This document shows positions 1 through 8,717 of a stretch of DNA of 64,000 bases, one piece after another. The notes beneath the pieces are model-generated. The model was not told the DNA's origin. It made no database searches and worked only from the letters and a program-made list of their open reading frames with translations. Source of the stretch: Ideonella benzenivorans (lineage in GTDB: Bacteria; Pseudomonadota; Gammaproteobacteria; Burkholderiales; Burkholderiaceae_C). The stretch covers positions 558,001 to 622,000 of the forward strand of contig NZ_JAGWCB010000010.1 of assembly GCF_020387415.1 (NCBI RefSeq), read 5' to 3'. The position numbers and the translations under genes were made by a program. The number at the start of each line of letters is the position of its first letter. Position 1 is the stretch's first letter.

Positions 1-162
1 GGCGGTGATGTCCAGAAAGGTCAGTTCGTCGGCCCCCTGCTCGTTGTAGCGGGCCGCGATCTCGACCGGATCCCCGGCATCGCGCAGTTCGACGAAGTTG
101 ACGCCCTTGACGACCCGGCCGCCGGTGACGTCCAGACAGGGAATGATGCGTTTGGCGAGCAT
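1..162 (-). CDS. hisF: Imidazole glycerol phosphate synthase subunit HisF, N-terminal part
   Basis: This is the first 54 codons of hisF, read leftwards and cut by the window edge. HisF is the cyclase subunit that, with HisH, makes imidazole glycerol phosphate and AICAR in histidine synthesis in the cytoplasm. The start [12 protein letters not shown] is the family's conserved beginning, and the catalytic Asp of the first barrel strand (D11) is present. The segments GRVVKGVNF and [10 protein letters not shown] match the first two beta/alpha units of the TIM barrel. The start codon complements 160-162. The rest of any his operon lies outside the window. Identification is firm despite the truncation. 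Confidence 0.95.
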   Translation of the reverse strand, partial: MLAKRIIPCLDVTGGRVVKGVNFVELRDAGDPVEIAARYNEQGADELTFLDITA

Positions 163-326
163 GGGGCAATTGTCGCAGGAGCCGCCCCGCTCCGGGCGAC
201 TGGGGACCGTGGACAGTGCAGCGGACGTGGCCCCGCACAGCCGGCTGTTACCCGCTTTGCCGGGCCATGCCAAGAATGCGCCCACGGGTGCACGTGGCGC
301 CCGCCCTTACATCACAGGAGACAGGC

Positions 327-905
327 ATGCCCAAGAAGATCCTCATGCTGTGCGGCGACTACGCCGAGGATTACGAAACCATGGTGCCCTTCCAGGCCCT
401 GCAGGCCGTGGGCCACACGGTTCACGCGGTGGCTCCGGACAAGAAGGCCGGCGACTGGGTGCATACCGCGGTGCACGATTTCGACGGTGCCCAGACCTAC
501 AGCGAGAAGCCGGGCCACCACTTCACGCTGAACGCCAGCTTCGCCGACGTCAAGCCGGAAACCTACGATGCACTGGTGATTCCCGGCGGCCGGGCACCGG
601 AATACCTGCGGATGAACGCCCGCGTGGTCGAGATCACCCGCCATTTCCTGGCCGCCGACAAGCCGGTCGCCGCCGTCTGCCACGGCGCCCAGCTGCTGGC
701 CGCCACCGGCCTGCTGAAAGGCCGCCGCGTCTCGGCCTACCCAGCCTGCCAGGTCGAGGTGGAACTGGCCGGGGCGGAGTACTGCGGCATTGCGGTCGAT
801 GCGGCCATCACCGACGGCCAGCTGGTGACGGCGCCAGCCTGGCCGGCCCATCCCGCCTGGATCGCCCAATTCCTGGCCGTGCTGGGCACGCGCATCGACG
901 CCTGA
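327..905 (+). CDS. DJ-1/PfpI family protein
   Basis: This encodes a 192-residue cytoplasmic protein of the DJ-1/PfpI superfamily, which includes glyoxalases, deglycase-type stress proteins and proteases. The nucleophile elbow AVCHGAQ places the reactive cysteine at C118 with H119 beside it, and an acidic partner lies in the N-terminal DYAEDYE segment (near E14). The length is typical for the single-domain family. The start was chosen because a good ribosome binding site (CAGGAG, 315-320) lies 6 bases upstream. A longer reading from 216 lacks one and adds a non-conserved tail. The gene is monocistronic and divergent from hisF. The substrate cannot be told from sequence. Confidence 0.9.
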   Translation: MPKKILMLCGDYAEDYETMVPFQALQAVGHTVHAVAPDKKAGDWVHTAVHDFDGAQTYSEKPGHHFTLNASFADVKPETYDALVIPGGRAPEYLRMNARVVEITRHFLAADKPVAAVCHGAQLLAATGLLKGRRVSAYPACQVEVELAGAEYCGIAVDAAITDGQLVTAPAWPAHPAWIAQFLAVLGTRIDA

Positions 906-976
906 GGTGCCGCCCGATGGTCAAGCCTCGCGGGCTGCCCTAGAGTGCACGGACCGTCCCCTTCGCGAGGCCTGCC

Positions 977-1354
977 ATGTGCGAGATCTTCATCGGTGCC
1001 GACCCGCACAGCTATGACAGCCGCACCCGCTCGGTCCGGCTGCATGGGGTGATCACCAGCATCCGGCTGGAAAACCTGTTCTGGTCGGTGCTGGAGGAAA
1101 TTGCCCGGCGCGACGGCCTGGGCGTGGTGCAGCTGATCGAGAAGCTCTACGACGAGCTGATGCAGGCCCGCGGCGAGGCTGGCAACTTTGCCTCGTTCCT
1201 GCGGGTCAGCGCGCTGCGCTACGAAGCCCTGCTGGCCCACCAGGCCATTCCGGCAGACCCCCGCGTGCCGCTGCGGCAGGTGGATGCCAGCGCGGCGGTG
1301 CGCCAGTTGCCGCCGAGCTGGCGTGCTGCGACACCCCAGCCGCTCAATCCCTGA
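977..1354 (+). CDS. Ribbon-helix-helix domain protein
   Basis: This is a 125-residue protein whose segment of about residues 17-75 looks like the RHH_4-type ribbon-helix-helix fold: a short strand with alternating residues (TRSVRLHGVITSIRLE) followed by two helices (FWSVLEEIARRDG, VVQLIEKLYDELMQ). Such proteins are usually small DNA-binding regulators. The N-terminal MCEIFIGADP start is typical of this group. The last 30 residues are Pro-rich and poorly ordered. It sits between two genes of unrelated function and its target is unknown. The family call is moderately sure, the regulatory role inferred. Confidence 0.75.
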   Translation: MCEIFIGADPHSYDSRTRSVRLHGVITSIRLENLFWSVLEEIARRDGLGVVQLIEKLYDELMQARGEAGNFASFLRVSALRYEALLAHQAIPADPRVPLRQVDASAAVRQLPPSWRAATPQPLNP

Positions 1355-1360
1355 AGCGGG

Positions 1361-1786
1361 TCACCAGCTGCCGGTGTTGGGCATCGAGGCCCAGGGTTCA
1401 GCGGGCGGCAGGGGGCTGCCGGCCTGCAGCAACTCAACCGAAATCTGGTCCGGCGAACGCACGAAGGCCATCCGCCCATCGCGGGGCGGGCGCAGGATCG
1501 TCACCCCATGCGCCTGCAGGCGCTGGCAGGCGGCGTAGATGTCGGCGACCTCGTAGGCCACATGGCCGAAATTGCGGCCCCCGCTCAGCACCTCGGGATC
1601 CCAGTTGTGCGTCAGCTCGATCTGGGCCGCATGATCCCCCGGCGCGGCCAGGTAGATCAGCGAAAACCGCCCTTGTGGATAGTCGTCGTGCCGGACCACT
1701 TCCAGCCCCAGCGCATCGCGCCAGAAATGCAGAGAGGGCTCGACCTCGGTGACGCGCACCATCGTGTGCAGGTATTTCATGTTCAT
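1361..1786 (-). CDS. VOC-family glyoxalase I-like protein
   Basis: This is a 141-residue single-domain protein of the vicinal oxygen chelate superfamily, closest in pattern to lactoylglutathione lyase (glyoxalase I), which converts the methylglyoxal-glutathione hemithioacetal to S-lactoylglutathione. The four metal ligands are visible at near-canonical positions: H7 (YLHTMVRV), E57 (QIELTH), H75 (FGHVAYEV) and E118 (ISVELL). The start at two adjacent Met codons (MNMKYLHT) fits the family. It converges on the RHH gene with a 6-base gap. The active site is intact, so activity is likely, though other VOC chemistry is possible. Confidence 0.85.
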   Translation of the reverse strand: MNMKYLHTMVRVTEVEPSLHFWRDALGLEVVRHDDYPQGRFSLIYLAAPGDHAAQIELTHNWDPEVLSGGRNFGHVAYEVADIYAACQRLQAHGVTILRPPRDGRMAFVRSPDQISVELLQAGSPLPPAEPWASMPNTGSW

Positions 1787-2014
1787 GACGGTGTGTTCCT
1801 GGAACGTGGCCGATGCGCCAGCTTGCGGGGGCGTTCCAACCCAGATGTTCCTAAATGTTCCCTAGGTTGCGGGATGGTAAGCCCAGGGATTCTACTGCCC
1901 ACTAGGGGCCTGCACCTGCGCCCTTCCTGGGTGCTTTTGTTCGTGCGCCACCAGCCTTGACGCCTTGAGATTGGTGCCGGTTTACCCCCTGATCGCCCCT
2001 GTCCAGGAGCCTCC

Positions 2015-3472
2015 ATGAAGCCCCAGCTCGCACTTGCCACCCTGTCTTGCATCCTCGGCATGGCATCTGCCCACGCCTCGCCTGCCGTCATGACCGCGCA
2101 GGCTGCCACAACCGCCCGCCTGTGGTCCGCCAGTGACTACCAGACCCTGACCAGCCAGTTCACGGCCGGCATCTCGGCGAAGTTCAGCGTCAAGCAGTTC
2201 CCCTGGACCTTTGTCACCCCGGAATCCTGCTTCGCGGCCGGCATGACGAACTGCTATGGCGCCAACCCCGATTCCCCTTATGGAACGGCCGTCTTCAAGG
2301 GCAACATCAATTCCACGAAGCTCAAGAAGACCGATGCCCTGGTGCTCATCATGCAGACCCCGCCGGAACTGGGGTACTTCGGCATCACCAGCTACCTGAA
2401 CACCCGCTACTACTCTCCCTTGCCCTCGGATCCGACCAAGTCCGGCACCGTGGTGCTGTTCGAGTCGCTGAACGACTCCGTCAACCAACTGGACATCATG
2501 ACGGCGGGCTCGTCCACGCCTGGCGGTGCACCGTTCAGCCAGTTGGCCGTGTTCGTGATGACGGCCGACAGCCGCACCTATTCGGACGTGGTGAACCAGT
2601 TGACCGCGCTGGGCTACCCGACCACCGGCATCAACCTGCTGGCCCTGCCGATCACCGCCGTGCCGCTGAACATGGGCACCGGTTCGGGCGCCGACACCTA
2701 TTCGCTGTTCATGCGGGCCGCCTACCCCAAGGACAAGACGGCCTTCTCGAACTACCTGGCCTCGACCCCGATCAACACGCTGAAGCTCTCCCCGCTGGCG
2801 TCGCGCAAGTCGACCCCCCTGCCCACCCCCGCCTACAAGGTGCCGGGTGAAGGCGTGGCCGAGCCCGACTACCTGAAGCAGGCCCGCAACCAGCTGGTCA
2901 ACGAGCTCAAGGCCAAGTACGCCGCCGCATACACGATCACTGAGAACAACGTGCCAGGCACGCTGCAGCAGACCAACAACTTCTACTGCGCGGACCAGGG
3001 CGTGGTCTGCAATGGCGACAACCCCGACGCCATCTACCTGCAAGACGCCTACCAGTACACCCCTGCCAAACTGAAGGACAAGATCCTGGTCGTCGGGGTG
3101 GACCATGTGAAGAGCGGCAAGGCCACCTACACCAGTGACTCGGTGGTGAACCTGGCCAACAACACCGGCGTCGTCGCGATCAACAACACCACGCTGTCAG
3201 GCTCCGCCCTGAAGATGGCCGGCATCACGGATCCGAGCGACCCGCGCTACGCCCTCTACAGCCAGCTCTATGCCATGACCATCAGCTACGACTGCACGGG
3301 CGAGCCCGTCTGCCTGACGATTCCACAGCCCACGGCCGACAACCCGGTGGGCGTGCCGTTCGGCACCAACATGAAGATCACCGCCCGGACCTACCTGGAC
3401 CCGGTCACCAAGACCCGCCCCCTGGCCCAGGAGCTCATCCTGGAACGGGCCTTCACGCTGCGCGCCAACTGA
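2015..3472 (+). CDS. Secreted protein of unknown function
   Basis: This encodes a 485-residue protein that I do not recognise. It starts with a clear Sec signal peptide (MKPQLALATL core, probable cleavage after the AHA near residue 21) preceded by a good ribosome binding site (CAGGAG). The mature part is Ser/Thr/Asn-rich and soluble with no further membrane segment. Paired cysteines occur (CFAAGMTNC, CADQGVVC, CTGEPVC), fitting disulfides in the periplasm or outside. No catalytic motif was found. It stands alone, followed by a terminator. A substrate-binding or adhesin-like role is conceivable but unsupported. Confidence 0.8.
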   Translation: MKPQLALATLSCILGMASAHASPAVMTAQAATTARLWSASDYQTLTSQFTAGISAKFSVKQFPWTFVTPESCFAAGMTNCYGANPDSPYGTAVFKGNINSTKLKKTDALVLIMQTPPELGYFGITSYLNTRYYSPLPSDPTKSGTVVLFESLNDSVNQLDIMTAGSSTPGGAPFSQLAVFVMTADSRTYSDVVNQLTALGYPTTGINLLALPITAVPLNMGTGSGADTYSLFMRAAYPKDKTAFSNYLASTPINTLKLSPLASRKSTPLPTPAYKVPGEGVAEPDYLKQARNQLVNELKAKYAAAYTITENNVPGTLQQTNNFYCADQGVVCNGDNPDAIYLQDAYQYTPAKLKDKILVVGVDHVKSGKATYTSDSVVNLANNTGVVAINNTTLSGSALKMAGITDPSDPRYALYSQLYAMTISYDCTGEPVCLTIPQPTADNPVGVPFGTNMKITARTYLDPVTKTRPLAQELILERAFTLRAN

Positions 3473-3544
3473 GTTGCCCCCCCCCCGGCCGTGGGGCCGG
3501 GGATGAGACCCAGAGCCGCCCCCGGGCCTTCGTGCAACGCACGG

Positions 3545-3565
3545 AACGCCTGGGGCGTTTTTCTT
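3545..3565 (+). terminator. Rho-independent terminator
   Basis: A 6-bp stem (AACGCC / GGCGTT) with a 3-base loop is followed by TTTCTT. It lies downstream of the secreted-protein gene and ahead of the next gene. A second GC-only hairpin (CCCCGGCC / GGCCGGGG, 3483-3502) just upstream lacks a T-run. Confidence 0.6.
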
Positions 3566-3658
3566 CAGGGCCTGTCACCGGGCCGTCAAGGAACTGCACG
3601 CCAAACCATCGACAATCCGGCCGACTCTTTTCCTCTTGCCTTTCGGCTGGGGCCCTCC

Positions 3659-4096
3659 ATGAAGAAAACCCTCGCAATCGCGGTGCTGGCCCTGATGGCC
3701 CTGGCCACCCTGTCCCTCACGTTCTTCTGGCACTGGAGCTATTCGACCGGCGACCGGTCCGGCTGGCTGCAGAAGTTCTCCCGCAAAGGCTGGGTCTGCA
3801 AGACCTGGGAAGGCGAACTGGCCATGGTGTCCATGCCCGGCACGATGTCCGAGAAGTTCTACTTCACGGTGCACGACGCGCAGGTGGCCGAGGGGTTGCG
3901 CAAGGCCATGGGCCAGCGCATCGACCTGCAGTACGAGGAGAAGGTGGGCTTGCCCGGTTCCTGCTTTGGCGACACCCGTTACTTCGTGGTCGGCTTCAGC
4001 GTGGACACCACAGGTGGCACGACACCAGGTGCAACGGTGGCGACACCCGCCGGCCTCCCGGCCAGCGGGTCGCTGTCCTCCAGCCCGGCCCACTGA
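3659..4096 (+). CDS. Small membrane-anchored protein of unknown function
   Basis: This is a 145-residue protein with one N-terminal hydrophobic segment (about residues 5-24, MKKTLAIAV start) that serves as a signal anchor or uncleaved signal, followed by a small soluble domain containing WVCKTWEGEL and a second cysteine (PGSCFGDT) and a Gly/Thr-rich tail. The paired cysteines suggest a periplasmic disulfide. No catalytic motif is seen. The start was preferred over an upstream one at 3491 because it begins directly with the signal-like segment. Orphan gene; function unknown. Confidence 0.7.
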   Translation: MKKTLAIAVLALMALATLSLTFFWHWSYSTGDRSGWLQKFSRKGWVCKTWEGELAMVSMPGTMSEKFYFTVHDAQVAEGLRKAMGQRIDLQYEEKVGLPGSCFGDTRYFVVGFSVDTTGGTTPGATVATPAGLPASGSLSSSPAH

Positions 4097-4125
4097 GGAC
4101 CACCGCCGGAGTTGGGCTGGAGAGA

Positions 4126-4680
4126 TCAGCCGCGCAGCTTGGCGGTGACGGCGGCGATGCGCTCGCCATAGAGCTTGGCCGTGGCCAGGTCGCCCGACGG
4201 GATCTCATCGACGCTGGCATCGGACGGCGACTGCACCAGCAGGCCCACCGAGCCGCCCAGGTTGTTCACGTCGGCACGGGTGGCCGCCTTGGAGTTGGCC
4301 GGCAGCAGACCCAGGCTGACCCAGATGCCACCATGCTGCGAGGCCAGGGTCTGCAGCGCGATCAGCGACACCTGCTTGTCGCCGTTGAAACTGGCGCTGT
4401 TGGTGAAGCCACCGAAGACCTTGTCCTTCCAGGCTTGGGTGAACCAGGCCTTGGAGGTGGCATCGGCAAACTTCTTGAACTGCCAGCTCGGGCTGCCCAT
4501 GTAGGTTGGTGCGCCGAAGACGATGGCATCGGCCGCGGCCAGCGTGTCCCAGCCGCCTTCGGGCAGATTGCCCTCGGCATCAATGGCCAGCAGTTCGGCG
4601 GCGCTGCCGGCGGCGATGGCTTCCGCCACCTTCTTGGTGTGGCCGTAGCCGCTGTGATAGACGATGACGATCTTGCTCAT
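4126..4680 (-). CDS. Flavodoxin-fold NAD(P)H:quinone oxidoreductase (WrbA-like)
   Basis: This is a 184-residue flavoprotein of the flavodoxin/WrbA group, expected to bind FMN and reduce quinones by two electrons in the cytoplasm. The N-terminal phosphate loop VYHSGYGHTKKVA is the FMN-binding signature, and FGAPTYMGSPSWQFK is the second flavin loop typical of WrbA relatives. The central GGFTNSASFNGDK loop and the conserved GG of the third FMN loop (ASQHGGIWV) are present. It is transcribed divergently from a MarR regulator across about 257 bp, an arrangement common for MarR-controlled quinone or electrophile defence. Confidence 0.85.
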   Translation of the reverse strand: MSKIVIVYHSGYGHTKKVAEAIAAGSAAELLAIDAEGNLPEGGWDTLAAADAIVFGAPTYMGSPSWQFKKFADATSKAWFTQAWKDKVFGGFTNSASFNGDKQVSLIALQTLASQHGGIWVSLGLLPANSKAATRADVNNLGGSVGLLVQSPSDASVDEIPSGDLATAKLYGERIAAVTAKLRG

Positions 4681-4937
4681 GAGAAGCTCCAGTCAGAGGA
4701 AAGCCGCGGCATCCAGGGTGCACCGCCGCAGATGAAACGATGAGGGTATTTGCCTAGTCTAGAAGGCCCCAGCCGCCACAAGGCTGGCCTGTGTTGAAGC
4801 GGGCATTCAAAATCCCTGAAGGCACGCGCCACGGCGGGACACCGGCAAAACCGCACCGCGCTGGTGGGGGCCTGCGCGGAACCACGTACCATCGCGGCTG
4901 ATTGCCCTCGGTGTCCCTGTCGTCCCCGCCATCCGCC

Positions 4938-5471
4938 ATGCCCCCAGGCCCCACCGACCGAATGCCCCACGCCGACCCCTCGCTGGACCGGGTGCGCAGC
5001 CGCCACCCCGGCTACCCCAGTGAAGCGGCCGACGCGGTGCGCGGCGCGCGGCTGCTCGCCAAGACCCTCCAGGACCACAGCAATGGCCAGCTGGCCGCTC
5101 TGGGCCTGAACCACCCGGAGTACCAGATCCTGCTGGCGCTCTCCGGGGCACCCGATGGTCATCTCAGCCCGACCGAATTGAAAACAGCCGTGGGCGAGAA
5201 GGCCGCCAACCTGACCCGGCTGGCCGATCAGCTGGTCGCGCGTGGCTGGCTGCAGCGCCGGGTGTGCACCAGCGACCGCCGCAAGATGGATCTGGCCCTG
5301 ACCCCTGCGGGGGACGCCCTGCTGGCCCAGGCTCTGCCACTCGTCAGCGCCGATCTGCGGGCCATGACCGACGGCTTCAGCCCCCGGGAACTGGCCCAGC
5401 TGACCCAACTGCAGCGCAAGCTGCTCGACCGCCTTCACACCCTTGCCCAGGAAGACCGCACACGCGGCTGA
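4938..5471 (+). CDS. MarR-family transcriptional regulator
   Basis: This is a 177-residue MarR-type winged-helix repressor. The central part (LGLNHPEYQILLAL, then SPTELKTAVGEKAANLTRLADQL, then the wing RRVCTSDRRKMDLALTPAG) matches the family's DNA-binding region, flanked by N- and C-terminal dimerisation helices. The start codon is uncertain: ATG at 4938 and 4962 are both in frame, and an upstream TTG also reads through. It is followed after 6 bases by the methyltransferase gene, so the two probably form an operon. It is divergent from the WrbA-like flavoprotein, its likely target. Confidence 0.85.
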   Translation: MPPGPTDRMPHADPSLDRVRSRHPGYPSEAADAVRGARLLAKTLQDHSNGQLAALGLNHPEYQILLALSGAPDGHLSPTELKTAVGEKAANLTRLADQLVARGWLQRRVCTSDRRKMDLALTPAGDALLAQALPLVSADLRAMTDGFSPRELAQLTQLQRKLLDRLHTLAQEDRTRG

Positions 5472-5477
5472 GCCCCC

Positions 5478-6206
5478 ATGCCCACACCCACCTCCTTCGC
5501 TGCCCAGGAACGCTCCGACCGGCTCATCCCCAATGAGCTGGAACTGCTGGCGAGCCTGCTGCCGCTGGCCAGCCAGCACATCATCGAGCTGGGCTGCGGG
5601 GCCGCTCGCCTCGCCCGCGACCTGCTGGCCCGCCATCCCAGCAGCCATGTCACCGGGCTGGAGGTCGATGCCATCCAGCATGAGAAGAACCTGGCCGCCG
5701 CACCGCTGCCGGGCCTGCAGTTCCTGGCCGCCGGCGCCCAGGCCATCCCCTTGCCGGACGAATGCTTCGATCTGGCGCTGATGTTGAAGTCCCTGCACCA
5801 CGTGCCGGTGCCCGAGATGGGCACGGCGCTGGCCGAGATCGCCCGGGTGCTCAAACCCGGCGGCCACCTCTATGTCTCCGAGCCGGTCTATGCGGGGCCG
5901 CTCAACCGCATCGTGCGGCTCTACAACGACGAGGGGCCGGTGCGGACCGCCGCACAGCACGCCGTGGACGAGGCCCTGACCACCGGCACCTGGGTCCAGG
6001 TCGCGGAGCGCCGCTTCGACATACCCGTTCATTTCGAGAGCTTCGAGGCCTTCGAGACCCGCATGATGCGGCCGACCTTCGCCCACCACTACCTGGACGA
6101 CGAACGGATCGCGGCGGTGCGCGCCGCCTTCCTGCCGCACCAGGGGCCGGACGGGGCCGATTTCCTGCGGCCCATGCACGTGCGCCTGCTTCAGCGCACC
6201 GCCTGA
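5478..6206 (+). CDS. Class I SAM-dependent methyltransferase
   Basis: This is a 242-residue methyltransferase. Motif I is IIELGCGAARLARDLL (about residues 35-50). The acidic residue after motif II is in VTGLEVDAIQ, and the post-motif IV segment DLALMLKSLHHVP matches the UbiE/Methyltransf_11 group. RVLKPGGHLYVSEP is the typical strand-5 region. The acceptor substrate cannot be told. The gene follows the MarR gene by 6 bases and overlaps the convergent EamA gene by 16 bases, so it is probably co-regulated with MarR. Confidence 0.85.
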   Translation: MPTPTSFAAQERSDRLIPNELELLASLLPLASQHIIELGCGAARLARDLLARHPSSHVTGLEVDAIQHEKNLAAAPLPGLQFLAAGAQAIPLPDECFDLALMLKSLHHVPVPEMGTALAEIARVLKPGGHLYVSEPVYAGPLNRIVRLYNDEGPVRTAAQHAVDEALTTGTWVQVAERRFDIPVHFESFEAFETRMMRPTFAHHYLDDERIAAVRAAFLPHQGPDGADFLRPMHVRLLQRTA

Positions 6207-7102
6207 GCGGGCCGGCGCAGCACCAGCGCCATGCCCAGCACCAGGGGCAGCAGTCCCAGCAGGTCCAAGGGGTACAGACGTTCCCCCAGCAGCCCCACCG
6301 CCAGCGCGATGCTGAAGAACGGGCTGAGCAGATGGAAGCTGCTGGCACGGCTGGCCCCGCCCTGGCGCACCAGCCAGAGCAGGATCAGCGTGGTGCCCAA
6401 CGACACCGGCCCGGCCTGGTAGAGCAGACTGCCCCAGAAGGCCCCGCCCCAGTGCACCTGCAGCCCCTCGGTGGCCCACGCCAACGGCAGCAGCACCAGG
6501 CCACTGGCCAGCAACTGGGCACAAGCCACCTGCCAGGGGTCCTCCCGAGCGGCCACACCCTGGTTCAGCCGTGTGCCCACGGCCAGCGCCAGCGTCCCCG
6601 CGACGATCAGCCCCAGCGCCCAGGGCGCCAAGCTCTGCAGATGCAGGCGCTGGCCCATGATCATCAGCACCGCGCCGAAGGCCAGCGCCAGGCCGAACCC
6701 GGCCCGGCGCCCCAGCCGCTCGCGGCCCTGCAGCACACCGAGCGCCACCACCAGCAGGGGCGTGGTGCAGACGATGATGGCCGTCAGCGCCGCCGGCACC
6801 TGGGTCATGCCGGTGTAGGCCAGCCCCAGGTAGACCGCGTTGCAGAGCAGCCCGGCCAGCACCGCCTGTCCGGACACTCGGCCACCCCGCCCCGTGCACC
6901 ACAGGCCCAGCGCCAGCCCACCGCCCACGGCCAGAAAGCGCAGCGACAGCAGCGTCAGTGGCCCACAGACCGCCAAGCCGATCTTGCCAGCGATGAAGGC
7001 CGAGGCCCACAGAAAGCTGAACAACGCGCCGGCCCCGGCCAACGCCCAGGGTGAGGCGGGTGCGGCGGCGCTCGGTGCGGAGGAGGACAGGAGGGTGGGC
7101 AT
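6191..7102 (-). CDS. EamA/DMT-family transporter
   Basis: This is a 303-residue inner-membrane protein with about ten hydrophobic segments arranged as two EamA repeats, the usual size for drug/metabolite transporters. The N-terminal LFSFLWASAFIAGKIGL matches the family's first helix, and the ALTAIIVCTTPLLVVALG segment in helices 3-4 is typical. ATG at 7102 was chosen; an alternative ATG at 7114 adds four residues. It is divergent from the LysR gene 7173-8042 over a short AT-rich spacer (7115-7172), so LysR control is likely. The cargo is unknown. Confidence 0.85.
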   Translation of the reverse strand: MPTLLSSSAPSAAAPASPWALAGAGALFSFLWASAFIAGKIGLAVCGPLTLLSLRFLAVGGGLALGLWCTGRGGRVSGQAVLAGLLCNAVYLGLAYTGMTQVPAALTAIIVCTTPLLVVALGVLQGRERLGRRAGFGLALAFGAVLMIMGQRLHLQSLAPWALGLIVAGTLALAVGTRLNQGVAAREDPWQVACAQLLASGLVLLPLAWATEGLQVHWGGAFWGSLLYQAGPVSLGTTLILLWLVRQGGASRASSFHLLSPFFSIALAVGLLGERLYPLDLLGLLPLVLGMALVLRRPAQAVR

Positions 7103-7172
7103 GGGGCGCACCATACCGGGCCGCCGCTCATTTTCAAATTTGATATTTATCGCTTCATCATTGATCATTCCA

Positions 7173-8042
7173 ATGATGCCCCCCCGCCAACTCGACCTGG
7201 ACCTGCTGCGCACCCTGGTGAACATCGTCGACAGCGGCAGTTTCTCGGCCGCCGCCGAACGGCTCGGTCGCACCCAATCGGCCGTCAGTCTGCAGGTCAA
7301 ACGGCTGGAGGACCAGGTGGGCCACGCGCTGCTGGACCGAGCCCAGGGCCGGCTCAGCGGCCCCACGGAAGAAGGGCGGGTGCTGCTGGACTATGCCCGG
7401 CGCCTGCTGCGGCTGCACGACGAGGCCTGCAGCGTGTTCGCCGCCCCCACGCCCTCCGGCCAGCTGCGGGTCGGCCTGCCCGAGGAACTGATGGAAGACC
7501 TGTTTCCCGCGGTGCTGCCCAGCTTCGCGCAGGCCTGCCCCCACGTGGCCCTGAGCTTGCGCAGCGAGCTCTCCATGCGACTGAACCAGGCCCTCGAAGC
7601 CGGCGAGCTGGACCTGGCCGTGGTCAAGCGCATGGGAGGCGATGTGACGCCGCCCCCAGGCCAGGGCGAACTGCTGCTGCGTCAGGAGGCCCTGGCCTGG
7701 TACCGCGGCGAGGGCAGCGAGGCCGACCAGCAGCGCCCCCTGCCGCTGGCTGTGTTCCAGGAAGGCTGCGTCTTCCGCATGGCCGGCCTGGCCGCCCTGG
7801 CCCAAGCCGGCATTGCAGCGCGGCTGTGCTTCACCGGCCACAGTGTGACCGGCATCCGGCACGCGGTAGCCTCTGGGTTGGCCGTCACGCCCCTGCCCAC
7901 CAGCCTGGCTCGGCCGGGCCTGGTCCCCGTGTCACCAGGCCTGCCCGCCCTGCCGGCCATCGCCCTGGTGGCCCGCTGGCGTGGCCCGGAGCCCCTGCCC
8001 AGCGCCCGGCGACTGCTGGCGTTGCTGCAACGGCAGCTCTGA
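7173..8042 (+). CDS. LysR-family transcriptional regulator
   Basis: This is a 289-residue LysR regulator. The N-terminal winged helix (LDLLRTLVNIVDSGSFSAAAERL, then RTQSAVSLQVKRLE) is canonical, and the C-terminal periplasmic-binding-like domain begins near residue 90 (GQLRVGLPEEL). The start is the first of two adjacent ATGs. The 70-bp spacer to the divergent EamA exporter is unusually AT-rich for this genome and presumably holds the operator. By the usual logic of this arrangement it should activate the exporter in response to a small ligand. Confidence 0.9.
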   Translation: MMPPRQLDLDLLRTLVNIVDSGSFSAAAERLGRTQSAVSLQVKRLEDQVGHALLDRAQGRLSGPTEEGRVLLDYARRLLRLHDEACSVFAAPTPSGQLRVGLPEELMEDLFPAVLPSFAQACPHVALSLRSELSMRLNQALEAGELDLAVVKRMGGDVTPPPGQGELLLRQEALAWYRGEGSEADQQRPLPLAVFQEGCVFRMAGLAALAQAGIAARLCFTGHSVTGIRHAVASGLAVTPLPTSLARPGLVPVSPGLPALPAIALVARWRGPEPLPSARRLLALLQRQL

Positions 8043-8056
8043 GCAGAGCGACCGAT

Positions 8057-8674
8057 TCAACCGGGCTGCCGCAAGGCAAATGCGCGGCGGGCCGCTGGCC
8101 GCTCCAGGCAGCGCCGGTGCCAGTCCATCAGCCCGGCATGGTCGTGGCCGCCCAGCTCGGCCAGACGCTGCAGGACGGCCGCCATGTTCAAGTCGGCCAC
8201 GGTGAATCGCCCCGCCACCAGATAGCCCGTGGCGGAGACCGCGTTCGCCAGCACGGCCAGGCGGGGCGCCAGTGCCTGCAACGCCGCCCGGGCCAGCCCC
8301 GGCTCGCGCCGATCTTCGGGCAGAAAACGGGTGTGGTGAAACCACTGGCGCGCCAGCGGCTCCGCTTCGGTCGCGGCCCACAGGGTCCATTGCAGCACCG
8401 CAGCCTCCTCGGCCCAACCGTCCGGGCCCAGGGTCCCTGCGCCATAGCGGCGGGCCAGGTAGGTGGTGATGGCCAGCGACTCAAACACCACCAGCCCGTT
8501 GTCCTCGATCACCGGCACCGTGCCGTTCGGGTTGAGGCGCAGGTACCCGGGCTGCTTCACCTCAGGCGAAGCGTAGTGGATGGGGATCTGCTCGTAAGGC
8601 AGCCCCAGCTCTTCAGCGGCCCAGAGGGGACGGATGGCGCGTGAGGCGGCAATGCCATAGATCTTGAGACTCAT
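8057..8674 (-). CDS. Glutathione S-transferase family protein
   Basis: This is a 205-residue cytosolic GST. The N-terminal thioredoxin-like domain shows the family's GSH-binding pattern: YGIAASRAIRPL near the start, then the cis-Pro loop NGTVPVIED and the GSH-gamma-Glu contact FESLAITTYLARRY. The helical C-terminal domain includes the N-capping motif region YLVAGRFTVADLNM. Convergent with the LysR gene and upstream of the gamma-glutamyltransferase-like gene in the opposite order of transcription (that gene lies before it). Specific substrate unknown. Confidence 0.88.
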   Translation of the reverse strand: MSLKIYGIAASRAIRPLWAAEELGLPYEQIPIHYASPEVKQPGYLRLNPNGTVPVIEDNGLVVFESLAITTYLARRYGAGTLGPDGWAEEAAVLQWTLWAATEAEPLARQWFHHTRFLPEDRREPGLARAALQALAPRLAVLANAVSATGYLVAGRFTVADLNMAAVLQRLAELGGHDHAGLMDWHRRCLERPAARRAFALRQPG

Positions 8675-8717
8675 GTTGGTTCAAAAGAATGGAAGAAGAC
8701 GTGAAGAGCGTGCGGTG

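Noticed and set aside
4677-7010. 777-codon reading frame on the minus strand
   Set aside because: It crosses the MarR, methyltransferase and EamA genes in another frame and shows low-complexity Gly/Ala/Gln/His composition.
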